From assembly GCF_916618755.1 (NCBI RefSeq), contig NZ_CAKAKB010000001.1, forward strand, positions 1-64,000: 64,000 nt of DNA. The letters run 5' to 3'. Positions 9,301 to 19,071 of this stretch are shown one piece after another. The notes beneath the pieces were generated by a model. The model was not told the origin of the DNA. It saw only the letters and a program-made list of their open reading frames with translations, and did not search any database. A program made the position numbers and the translations under genes. The DNA is from Actinotalea sp. Marseille-Q4924 (GTDB lineage Bacteria > Actinomycetota > Actinomycetes > Actinomycetales > Cellulomonadaceae). Numbering within the stretch: the first letter of the stretch is position 1; every line of letters starts with the position of its first letter.

Positions 9301-12300
9301 TTCCCGAGACCGGCGAGGACGTGACGTTCACGTTCGTCGTGACGAACACGTCCGACGAGCCGGTGTGGATCGACTCTCTCGACGACACCGACTTCGGCAC
9401 GCTCACGGGTGACGCGGACTGCATGGTGGGTACCGAGCTGGCACCCGACGCCTTCTGCGAGTTCTCCCTCGTCCGATCGATCGCGGGTGACTTCGGCGGA
9501 CCGGACCACAGCAACACGGTCACCGCCGTCGTCAAGGACAACGAGGGCACCACGGGCACCGGCACGGACGACGCGACGGTGAGCTTCACCGACGTCGCGC
9601 CGACCATCACGGTCGACAAGACCGCGTCCCCGACCACCGTCCTGGAGACAGGTGGAGACGTCACCTACACGTTCGTGGTGACCAACACCGGCCCGGAGGA
9701 CGTGACGCTGACCAGCCTGTCCGACGACCGGTTCGGCGAGCTCGACGGGAAGGGCACGTGTGAGCTTCCCGCCACGATCCTCATCGGCGGCGCGTACACC
9801 TGCACGTACACGACCGCCCTCGCGTCCGACAGCCTCGCGCCGCACACCAACGTGGTGACCGCCACGGCTGAGGACGACGACGGCACGGAGGCGACAGACA
9901 CCGACGACGCGACGGTGACCTTCACCGACGTGGCACCGGCGATCCAGGTCACCAAGACGGCGTCTCCCACGTCCGTCCCCGAGACCGGCGGCAACGTCGT
10001 CTTCACCTTCGAGGTCGAGAACGTGGGGCAGGAGGACGTCACCCTGACGTCCCTGAGCGACAGCCGATTCGGTGACCTCGACGGCCAGGGCACGTGCGAC
10101 GTCCCGCAGCAGATCCTCATCGGTGGCAGCTACGCGTGCACCTACTCGGTGTTCCTGTCCTCCGACTCGCTGACCGCGCACTCCAACGTCGTCACGGCCA
10201 CCGCGGTCGACGACGACGACACCCCAGCCACGGACACGGACGACGAGACGGTGATCTTCACCGACGTCGCGCCGATGATCCGCATCACGAAGACGGCGAA
10301 CCCGACCCACGTCCCTGAGACGGGCGGTGACGTGACCTTCACCTTCCTGGTGGAGAACATCGGGGACGAGGACGCCACCTTGACGTCCCTCACCGACAGT
10401 GTCTTCGGTGACCTCAACGGCCAGGGCTCGTGCGTCACCGGCGGCCTGATCGCGATCAACGGCAGCTACAGCTGCTCGATCACGGTGTTCCTGTCGTCCG
10501 ACTCCCTGACGGACCACACGAACGTGGCGTCCATCGTGGTGACCGATGACGACGGAACCCCAGCGAGTGACACCGACGACGAGACCGTCACCTTCGACGA
10601 CGTCGCACCGGCGATCCGGATCACGAAGACCGCCGACCCGACCTCCGTCCCGGAGACCGGCGGCAACGTCACCTTCACGTTCCTCGTGGAGAACATCGGG
10701 CAGGAGGACGTCATGCTGACGTCCCTGACCGACTCCGTCTTCGGCGACCTGGCCGGCCAGGGTGACTGCACGGTGCCGCAGGCCATCCTCGTGGGCGGCA
10801 GCTACAGCTGCTCGATCACGAAGGCACTCGCCTCCGACTCGCTCAGCGCGCACTACGACGTCGCCACCGCCACCGCGGTCGACGACGACGGGACGCCGGC
10901 GACGGACGACGACAGCGAGACCGTGACGTTCCAGAACGTCCCGCCGGAGATCCGAATCACCAAGACCGCCTCCCCAGCCTCCGTCCCGGAGACCGGCGGG
11001 GACGTCACCTTCACGTTCCTCGTGGAGAACATCGGGCACGAGGACGTCTCGCTCACCTCGCTCGAAGACACCGTCTTCGGCGACCTCGACGGCCAGGGCA
11101 CGTGTGTGGTCCCGCAGACGATCCTCATCGGAGGCACCTACAGCTGCGAGATCACCGAGCCGCTCAGCTCCGACTCCCTGACCGACCACGACAACGTCGT
11201 CACGGCCACCGCGGTCGACGACGACACCACAACCACCACGGACGACGACGACGAGACCGTCACGTTCTCCGACGTGGCCCCGACCATCTCGGTGACCAAG
11301 GACGCCACCCCGAGCGCCGTCCCGGAGACGGGCGGCGACGTGAGCTTCGCGTTCACGGTGCTGAACACCAGCCTCGAGGCGGTCACCATCACGTCCCTGA
11401 GCGACAGCGTCTACGGCACCCTTGCGGGCGACGCGGACTGCGCCGTCGGGACCGTCCTAGCCGCCGGCGCGTCCTGTGACTTCACGCTGACCGCGTGGGT
11501 CGAGGGCGACTACTCCGGACCGGACCACGTCGACGTCTTCACCGCGGTCGCGGTCGACAACGACAACACCGAGGCTAGGGCCAGTGACGACGCCACCGTC
11601 GACTTCACCAACGTGCTGCCGACCATCGACGTGACCAAGACCGCCGACCCGACCTCCGTCCCGGAGACCGGCGCCGACGTCACCTTCACCTTCGTGGTCA
11701 AGAACACCAGCACCGAGGAACCCGTCACCATCACCTCCCTGGAGGACGACGTCTACGGGCTCCTTGACGGCGACGCCGACTGCGCGGTGGGCACAGTCCT
11801 GGCCGCGGGCGCATCGTGTGAGTTCACCCTGACCCAGTGGGTCGAGGGCGACTACTCCGGCCCCGACCACGTCAACGTGTTCACCGGCACCGCCGTCGAC
11901 AACGACGGTTCCGAAGCCACCGACCACGACGAAGCCGCCGTCGACTTCACCGACGTCGCCCCGGCGATCGAGGTGACCAAGACGGCCGACCCGACCTCCG
12001 TCCCGGAGACCGGCGCCGACGTCACCTTCACCTTCGTGGTCAAGAACACCAGCACCGAGGAACCCGTCACCATCACCTCCCTGGACGACGACATCTACGG
12101 GCTCCTTGACGGCGACGCCGACTGCGCCGTCGACACCGTCCTGGCCGCAGGCGCCTCCTGCGCGTTCACCCTCACCGAGTGGGTCGAGGGCGACTACTCC
12201 GGCCCGGACCACGTGAACGAGTTCACAGCCATCGCCGTGGACAACGACACCACCCAAGCGACCGCCACCGACGACGCGACGGTGGACTTCACCGACGTCG

Positions 12301-14396
12301 CCCCCGAGATCGAGGTGACCAAGACCGCGAACCCGACCTCCGTCCCGGAGACCGGCGGCAACGTCACCTTCACCTTCGCGGTGACCAACACCAGCTCCGA
12401 GGAGCCGGTCACCATCACCGCCCTCAGCGACAGCATCTACGGACCGCTCAGCGGTGACGCCGACTGCACCGTCGGGACGGTCCTGGCCGCAGGCGCCTCC
12501 TGCGAGTTCACCCTGACCCAGTGGGTCGAGGGCGACTACTCCGGACCGGACCACGTCAACGTGTTCACCGGCACCGCCGTCGACAACGACGGTTCCGAAG
12601 CCACCGACCACGACGAAGCCGCCGTCGACTTCACCGACGTCGCCCCGGCGATCGAGGTGACCAAGACGGCCGACCCGACCTCCGTCCCGGAGACCGGCGG
12701 GAACGTCACCTTCACCTTCGTGGTCAAGAACACCAGCACCGAGGAACCCGTCACCATCACCTCTCTGGAGGACGACGTCTACGGGCTCCTTGACGGGGAC
12801 GCCGACTGCGCGGTGGGCACAGTCCTGGCCGCGGGCGCATCGTGTGAGTTCACCCTGACCCAGTGGGTCGAGGGCGACTACTCCGGCCCGGACCACGTCG
12901 ACGTCTTCACCGCGGTCTCGGCGGACAACGACAACACCACGGCCACGGACACCGACGACGCCACGGTCGACTTCACCAACGTGCTGCCGACCATCGACGT
13001 CACCAAGACCGCCGACCCGACCTCCGTCCCGGAGACCGGCGGCAACGTCACCTTCACCTTCGTCGTGACCAACACCAGCTCCGAGGAGCCGGTCACCATC
13101 ACCGCCCTCAGCGACAGCATCTACGGACCGCTCAGCGGTGACGCCGACTGCACCGTCGGGACGGTCCTGGCCGCCGGCGCCTCCTGCGAGTTCACCCTCA
13201 CCCAGTGGGTCGAGGGCGACTACTCCGGACCGGACCACGTCGACGTCTTCACCGCGGTCGCCGTCGACAACGACAACACCACGGCCACGGACACCGACGA
13301 CGAGACCGTCACCTACCAGGACGTGCTGCCGGACGTCAGCCTCACCAAGCTGGCCGGCTCGGCGACGGTGCCGGAGACCGGAGGAACGGTGACGTACACC
13401 TACGTCGTCACCAACAACTCCGCTGAAGCCGCCACCATCACCGTCCTGACCGACGACAAGATCGGGCCTCTCTCCGGCGACGCCGACTGCACGGTCACCA
13501 CGCTCCTGGCCGCCGGTGCCTCGTGCAGCTTCACCGCCACGGGGACCATCCCCGCCGGGGACTACCCCAGCGAGTACACCAACCTCGGCAGCGTCACCGT
13601 CACCGACGACGACGGGAACGAGGACTCGGCAACCGATCCGGCCACCGTCCTGTACGCCGACGTCCTCCCGACGATCGACGTGACGAAGACGGCCAACCCG
13701 ACCTCGGTGCTCTTCGGCGGCGAGAACGTCACCTTCACCGTCGACGTCACGAACACCAGCGGCGAGGACGTCTACCTCGACACCCTCACCGACGACGTCT
13801 TCGGCACCCTCGACGGCAAGGGCACCTGCGACGTCCCGCTGACGATGCCCGCCGGCACTGCGTACAGCTGCGCCTTCACGGAGTTCCTCTCCTCCACCAC
13901 GTTCCAGACCCACAAGGACGTGGTGACGGCGAGCGGCACCGACGACGAGGGCAACGTCGCCAGTGACACCGACGACGCCACGGTCACCTTCTGGTGGTAC
14001 GGCCGTACGCCGGGCTACTGGAAGAACCACCCTGAGAGCTGGGTCGGCTACACGCCGAGCCAGAAGGTGCAGAGCATCTTCGCCATCCCGGCCTGCATCC
14101 GGACGAAGGGCAACTTTGACCAGGTCAAGCCGTCCGGTGCCGACACGCTGATCCAGGCACTCGGCTACCAGGGTGGCGAGACGACGAAGGGCAAGGCGGA
14201 GATCCTCCTCCGGGCCGCCGGCGCCGCGCTCCTCAACGAGCGCTACTACGGCGACCAGTACCCGCCGTACGCCAGCACCAGCCAGCTGATCGCGGCGGTG
14301 AACAGCACCCTGGCGACGTGCGACGGCAGCCAGTACATCGCCCTCGCCACCGTGCTCGACGGCTGGAACAACGGGTTCGACGGCGATCTGCCGTGA
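6336..14396 (+). CDS. Giant secreted repeat protein with DUF11-like beta-sandwich repeats
   Basis: A 2686-aa exported protein. The first 50 residues form a signal peptide with a twin-Arg stretch (PRRSAVIVTAG) and an Ala-rich cleavage region. A unique domain follows to about residue 425, then one DUF11-type repeat. About residues 525-2548 hold 18 tandem repeats of about 112 aa, each beginning with a K(T/S)A-x-PTSVPETGG-like motif followed by TFTFxVxN, and each with two Cys about 12-16 residues apart, probably a disulfide. The last 135 residues start with TPGYWKNHPESW, a motif seen at the end of other actinobacterial DUF11 proteins. There is no LPXTG motif and no C-terminal membrane helix. It is highly acidic. 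ATG 6336 follows GGAGG at 6325-6329; an upstream GTG frame lacks this. A stalk-like surface or matrix role is inferred. Confidence 0.88.
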   Translation: MVPTRSTRGSHRSLTTERRRRHVPRRSAVIVTAGAFAVNLVGPAALPAVAAVGDFSLDFAAAAPYSYNYITGGGAFDDGTIGVDKDVVESLEGGDYACGDIVTYFTKIVVDDTAAADDAQTIELTYSFTMDTTGQSGVAIGDITYAGINYGTIQDLIPGENTVDDGFADEDGIVVDDGDSVATLVYEHGSGPMFERGSTLTGTVEVTDLEAGEVVILRLDTQLYCQGGGTSPTGNLQGDLATAELTYIDDTSAVTPPQTIPGGAQTIPFKQIGDLQYPELVIQKTVTTEGAACPGVESLTVAAGDVVRYCYAIRNATGFTSSAVPGTAPLYDLVVRDDNATSGTADDFDVMLTLGLTDEDGDGFADDLAAGGSASGEALVTVPASAPPGTVTNTATVTGEVNVLLGGGTISRTDTASVVVSAAPAIDIEKTPDSQTVTEGDDATFTITVTNTGNVQLTDVTVTDPNSPSCAATIGALAVGATHSYPCSMTPTASFTNTATATGTGAGTQVTDSDSADVVLDLLPAVTVTKSANPTSVPETGGNVDFTFSVQNDSAEPVTITSLDDSVFGELVGDGDCTVGTELAAGASCSFTSTFAIPAGDVPGSHGNTFTAWVEDPQGNDTSDTDDETVTYTDVLPDVTLTKDVDPASVAETGGEVTYTYVVTNSSAEAATITGLSDDRLGTLTGDADCQVGTVLAGGASCSFTAGATIPPGDFPMGYTNVGTVTVADDDGNTDTGTDNATVMYTDVLPDVSLTKTADPTTVPESGDVEVVYTYVVTNSSAEAATITVLADDRIDPLVGDDDCQVGTVLLGRASCTFTATGTVPPGDAPGGYTNIGSVTVTDGDGNTDVATDDETVTYTDVPPTVRVDKAALPLSVPENGGLVSFTFSVTNTSFEPVTITALEDDVFIEIDGNETCQVGTVLDPGETCTFTETHRLSGDVAAPHTNVFTATVADDEGSTASDDDDATVDFADVAPTVVITKTPSVSEVPETGEDVTFTFVVTNTSDEPVWIDSLDDTDFGTLTGDADCMVGTELAPDAFCEFSLVRSIAGDFGGPDHSNTVTAVVKDNEGTTGTGTDDATVSFTDVAPTITVDKTASPTTVLETGGDVTYTFVVTNTGPEDVTLTSLSDDRFGELDGKGTCELPATILIGGAYTCTYTTALASDSLAPHTNVVTATAEDDDGTEATDTDDATVTFTDVAPAIQVTKTASPTSVPETGGNVVFTFEVENVGQEDVTLTSLSDSRFGDLDGQGTCDVPQQILIGGSYACTYSVFLSSDSLTAHSNVVTATAVDDDDTPATDTDDETVIFTDVAPMIRITKTANPTHVPETGGDVTFTFLVENIGDEDATLTSLTDSVFGDLNGQGSCVTGGLIAINGSYSCSITVFLSSDSLTDHTNVASIVVTDDDGTPASDTDDETVTFDDVAPAIRITKTADPTSVPETGGNVTFTFLVENIGQEDVMLTSLTDSVFGDLAGQGDCTVPQAILVGGSYSCSITKALASDSLSAHYDVATATAVDDDGTPATDDDSETVTFQNVPPEIRITKTASPASVPETGGDVTFTFLVENIGHEDVSLTSLEDTVFGDLDGQGTCVVPQTILIGGTYSCEITEPLSSDSLTDHDNVVTATAVDDDTTTTTDDDDETVTFSDVAPTISVTKDATPSAVPETGGDVSFAFTVLNTSLEAVTITSLSDSVYGTLAGDADCAVGTVLAAGASCDFTLTAWVEGDYSGPDHVDVFTAVAVDNDNTEARASDDATVDFTNVLPTIDVTKTADPTSVPETGADVTFTFVVKNTSTEEPVTITSLEDDVYGLLDGDADCAVGTVLAAGASCEFTLTQWVEGDYSGPDHVNVFTGTAVDNDGSEATDHDEAAVDFTDVAPAIEVTKTADPTSVPETGADVTFTFVVKNTSTEEPVTITSLDDDIYGLLDGDADCAVDTVLAAGASCAFTLTEWVEGDYSGPDHVNEFTAIAVDNDTTQATATDDATVDFTDVAPEIEVTKTANPTSVPETGGNVTFTFAVTNTSSEEPVTITALSDSIYGPLSGDADCTVGTVLAAGASCEFTLTQWVEGDYSGPDHVNVFTGTAVDNDGSEATDHDEAAVDFTDVAPAIEVTKTADPTSVPETGGNVTFTFVVKNTSTEEPVTITSLEDDVYGLLDGDADCAVGTVLAAGASCEFTLTQWVEGDYSGPDHVDVFTAVSADNDNTTATDTDDATVDFTNVLPTIDVTKTADPTSVPETGGNVTFTFVVTNTSSEEPVTITALSDSIYGPLSGDADCTVGTVLAAGASCEFTLTQWVEGDYSGPDHVDVFTAVAVDNDNTTATDTDDETVTYQDVLPDVSLTKLAGSATVPETGGTVTYTYVVTNNSAEAATITVLTDDKIGPLSGDADCTVTTLLAAGASCSFTATGTIPAGDYPSEYTNLGSVTVTDDDGNEDSATDPATVLYADVLPTIDVTKTANPTSVLFGGENVTFTVDVTNTSGEDVYLDTLTDDVFGTLDGKGTCDVPLTMPAGTAYSCAFTEFLSSTTFQTHKDVVTASGTDDEGNVASDTDDATVTFWWYGRTPGYWKNHPESWVGYTPSQKVQSIFAIPACIRTKGNFDQVKPSGADTLIQALGYQGGETTKGKAEILLRAAGAALLNERYYGDQYPPYASTSQLIAAVNSTLATCDGSQYIALATVLDGWNNGFDGDLP
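11495..13320 (+). repeat. 342-bp near-identical tandem repeats inside the giant gene
   Basis: The same landmark (GTGGGTCGAGGGCGACTACT) recurs at 11495, 11837, 12179, 12521, 12863 and 13205, always exactly 342 bases apart (114 codons). Long stretches between copies are identical at the nucleotide level; 12521 onward repeats 11837 onward almost base for base. Repeats in the first two thirds of the gene are far more diverged. This points to recent duplication or gene conversion in the distal part. Confidence 0.9.
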
Positions 14397-14415
14397 CACC
14401 GTCCTGACCCGCGAA

Positions 14416-14448
14416 GAGGCCCCGCCCGGTCCGACCGGGCGGGGCCTC
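14416..14448. terminator. Bidirectional terminator after giant gene
   Basis: A perfect 15-bp GC stem (14416-14430 with 14434-14448) and a 3-base loop lie 20 bases past the giant gene stop and before the stop of the convergent chaplin-like gene. A CGTCAGG heptamer is repeated three times at 14468-14488, next to it. Confidence 0.8.
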
Positions 14449-14498
14449 CCGCGTCACGCTCAGGCGCCGTCAGGCGTCAGGCGTCAGGACGCAGTGGA

Positions 14499-14945
14499 TC
14501 AGTTCTGCGCGCCGGCCTCGGCCAGGGCGTCGCAGGTGGTCGGACCCACGAGGTTCAGGGACGAGATCGCGTTGACCGTCACGCCACAGACGTTGGCGGC
14601 CACGGCGATCGGCACCTGCACGGTGGTGTCCTGGACGGCCACGTTCACGAGGCCGCGCTGGCGGGCGTTGTTGCCGTCGCCACCGCCGTCGCGGTGCGCC
14701 ATCGCGACGCCCTCGGCGGTGCAGTCGACCGGCGAGGTGACGTTCGATGCCGCGAGGACGTTCGCGGTCACGCCGCAGATGTTCGCGGCGATGCCGACCG
14801 GGACCTGCACGACCGTGTCCTGCAGGGCGAGGTTGACCAGGCCGTCCTGGTTGGCGTTGTTCGGCGCCGCCTGGGCGGCGCCGGCGAAGCCGAGGCCCAG
14901 AGCCAGGGTGGTGGCGGCAACTGCTGCTGAACGACGTGCCTTCAT
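14499..14945 (-). CDS. Small secreted chaplin-like protein with two repeats
   Basis: A 148-aa exported protein. The signal peptide MKARRSAAVAATTLALGLG ends at AQA-APNN. The mature part has two homologous segments, each GLVN(L/V)A(L/V)QDT followed by VQVP, AAN and CGVT, with the Cys conserved. The VQVP...CG pattern and beta-strand-rich hydrophobic composition recall chaplin (DUF320) and rodlin proteins, the amyloid-forming surface proteins of filamentous actinobacteria. A second Cys follows each segment. The gene converges with the giant secreted repeat protein, so both may belong to the same surface layer. A GGAGG site precedes the ATG. Family membership is by motif only. Confidence 0.7.
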   Translation of the reverse strand: MKARRSAAVAATTLALGLGFAGAAQAAPNNANQDGLVNLALQDTVVQVPVGIAANICGVTANVLAASNVTSPVDCTAEGVAMAHRDGGGDGNNARQRGLVNVAVQDTTVQVPIAVAANVCGVTVNAISSLNLVGPTTCDALAEAGAQN

Positions 14946-15070
14946 GATGAACCTCCGCTGTGGGTCGGTGTCACGCCGTCGCCCGGAGCCCTGTGGCGCT
15001 GCTGGCCCCGGTCGATCGATCCGGACTCTGTTGTGCGAGACCAGAGGCGGGGGCGGGAGCCCTCGCGCCG

Positions 15071-15101
15071 TGACGGTCTTTCCCTTGCACTTGTGACGGT
15101 A
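15071..15101 (-). promoter_or_regulatory. Direct repeat GTGACGGT upstream of chaplin-like gene
   Basis: GTGACGGT occurs at 15071-15078 and again at 15094-15101, 23 bases apart, in the 14946-15150 region upstream of the chaplin-like gene. This is roughly two helical turns, as expected for a regulator binding a direct repeat. Nothing else in this 200-base gap looks like a gene. Confidence 0.25.
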
Positions 15102-15150
15102 AGTCCGGGTTCTGAGCCGCGCATGTCGATCTACAGCGGGCCACGACGAC

Positions 15151-15182
15151 GACGGCTCCCGACCGTGTGGTCGGGAGCCGTC
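15151..15182 (-). terminator. Terminator after tRNA-Ala
   Basis: A perfect 14-bp stem (15151-15164 with 15169-15182) and a 4-base loop lie about 10 bases past the 3' end of the leftward tRNA-Ala. It closes the gyrA-DUF3566-tRNA transcription unit. Confidence 0.75.
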
Positions 15183-15192
15183 TCGTATGCCG

Positions 15193-15265
15193 TGGAGCCA
15201 AGGGGACTCGAACCCCTAACCCCCTGCTTGCAAAGCAGGTGCGCTACCAATTGCGCCATGGCCCC
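15193..15265 (-). tRNA. tRNA-Ala (UGC anticodon)
   Basis: A 73-nt cloverleaf. The acceptor stem GGGGCCA pairs with TGGCTCC (one G-U pair) and the discriminator is A. The anticodon loop CTTTGCAAG holds TGC, and the T-arm is GGTTCGAGTCC. CCA is not encoded. It lies downstream of tRNA-Ile and the DLW-39 gene on the same strand, an arrangement common near gyrA in actinobacteria. Confidence 0.95.
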
Positions 15266-15320
15266 GTGCGGCCGGAGCCGCGGGTGGACACCTCAGGGTG
15301 CCGTGCTGCCGGAGGGAGGG

Positions 15321-15440
15321 TCAGGCGACGTCGTCGGTGACCTCGGTCCACAGGTCACGCTCGTCGCGGTCCTCCGCGTACGTGCGCCATGCCAGGTAAC
15401 CAGCCCCGGCCGCGAGCAGAGCGATGACGAGCTTCTTCAT
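15321..15440 (-). CDS. DLW-39 family small membrane protein
   Basis: A 39-aa protein encoded between tRNA-Ile and tRNA-Ala. It starts MKKLVIALLAAGAGYLAWRT, a single hydrophobic helix, followed by a charged tail containing the eponymous DLW (EDRDERDLWTEV). Exactly 39 codons match the family name, and the location next to gyrA-linked tRNAs is where actinobacterial DLW-39 genes are annotated. A GGAGGACGG ribosome site precedes the ATG. The function of the family is unknown. Confidence 0.85.
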   Translation of the reverse strand: MKKLVIALLAAGAGYLAWRTYAEDRDERDLWTEVTDDVA

Positions 15441-15465
15441 CCGTCCTCCGGTGGAGCTTCGGGGG

Positions 15466-15539
15466 TGGGCCTAAGAGGACTTGAACCTCTGACCTCTTCC
15501 TTATCAGGGAAGCGCTCTAACCGTCTGAGCTATAGGCCC
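15466..15539 (-). tRNA. tRNA-Ile (GAU anticodon)
   Basis: A 74-nt cloverleaf. The acceptor stem GGGCCTA pairs with TAGGCCC with discriminator A. The anticodon loop CTGATAAG holds GAT, and the T-arm is GGTTCAAGTCC. CCA is not encoded. It sits between the DUF3566 gene and the DLW-39 gene. Confidence 0.95.
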
Positions 15540-15596
15540 GTGCGCCCGCAGGCGCCGCATGAGACTACCCCAGCGGGTCCGTCCGACCCAACTCGG

Positions 15597-16243
15597 TCAG
15601 TCGTCCGTGAGGGTCATGTGGATGCCGCCGACCAGCGCCGCGACGATGTTGTAGAGGAACGCTCCGATCGTGGCGAGCGCCGTCAGCAGCACGACGTCGA
15701 CGATCGCGATGATCGTGGCCAGCGCCATGACCCGGTCGAACGCGGCGTACTCCTCCATGGGGAAGAAGTCGGGGTTGCCGGTGATCTCGGTGACCGTCTG
15801 GTCGATCTGCGCGAACACGCCCTGGCTGTCCAGCGTCATCCAGACCACCGCGGCGGCCACGACCATCATGATCCCGACCGCGAAGGAGAGCAGGAACGAC
15901 AGCTTCATGACCGACCACGGGTCGATCCGCGCGAGCGCCAGCCGGACCCGCCGGGGCGCGGTGCTCGGCGGTGCGTCGTCGCGGGCCGGCGCCGGAGCCG
16001 GGCGGGAGGTCGCCGGCCGGTCGTCCCGGGTGACGGCGCCGGCGACCGCGGCACCCGCCGCCTTGATCCGGTCCGTGACCGACGGCCCGGCGTCGGCGTC
16101 GCGCGGCGGCACCGCTGGACGCTCCGCAGTGGTCCGGGCGTCCGGCGCCCCGGGGTGGGTGGGCGTGCGGACCGACGTGCGTCCGGGTGCGCCGGGACCC
16201 ATCTGGGTCTGGGTCGTGGGGCGCGACTGCGTGCCGTCGGTGC

Positions 16244-16247
<4 letters not shown>
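15597..16247 (-). CDS. DUF3566 domain membrane protein
   Basis: A 216-aa protein. Residues 1-100 are a disordered Pro/Ala/Arg/Thr-rich cytoplasmic tail. Two membrane regions follow, about residues 113-140 ([19 protein letters not shown]) and 173-207 ([20 protein letters not shown]), separated by an external loop. The RIDPWSVMK motif before the first helix is typical of DUF3566, a family nearly always encoded directly downstream of gyrA in actinobacteria. Its ATG overlaps the gyrA stop by four bases (ATGA), so the two are translationally coupled. The function is unknown. Confidence 0.9.
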
Positions 16248-18889
<2,642 letters not shown>

Positions 18890-18965
18890 GGTGCTCCTTG
18901 TTCAGGACTGCGGTGGTCCGGTCGTGCGTCGGTGCTCGCTGCGCTCGCGCTGTGCCCGTGCAGCT

Positions 18966-19071
18966 CAGATGTCTGTGCTTGTCGTCGACATCTTGCGGGG
19001 CTCGCTTCGCTCACTCCTCAGATGTCTGTGCTTGTCGTCGACATCTTGCGGGGCTCGCTTCGCTCACTCCT
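18966..19071 (-). repeat. Two 53-bp direct repeats abutting the gyrB stop codon
   Basis: Two identical 53-bp units (18966-19018 and 19019-19071) lie head to tail directly after gyrB. The boundary falls on the gyrB stop, and the last bases of gyrB (CAGATGTC on the plus strand) restart each unit. Each unit carries an inverted repeat AGATGTC...GACATCT and a GCTCGCTTCGCTCAC motif. On the gyrB strand each unit also encodes an 8-codon mini-ORF ending in the same Asp-Ile-stop as gyrB (18965-18991 and 19018-19044). Confidence 0.9.

Noticed and set aside
6273-11189. Very long open frame on the minus strand (1638 codons) opposite the giant gene
   Set aside because: Arg/Gly/Asp/Val-rich with no domain; the plus strand encodes a signal peptide and clear repeats. 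It is a GC-driven shadow frame.
11495-13320. Periodic repeats considered as a CRISPR or satellite array
   Set aside because: The period is 114 codons, in frame inside one coding sequence, with no spacers.
11457-14399. Second long minus-strand frame (980 codons) opposite the distal repeats
   Set aside because: It mirrors the 342-bp repeats of the real gene and shows no family motifs.
18965-19044. Mini-ORFs MSTTSTDI in the 53-bp repeats as genuine peptides
   Set aside because: Only eight codons without a ribosome site; the similarity to the gyrB end is explained by the duplication boundary.
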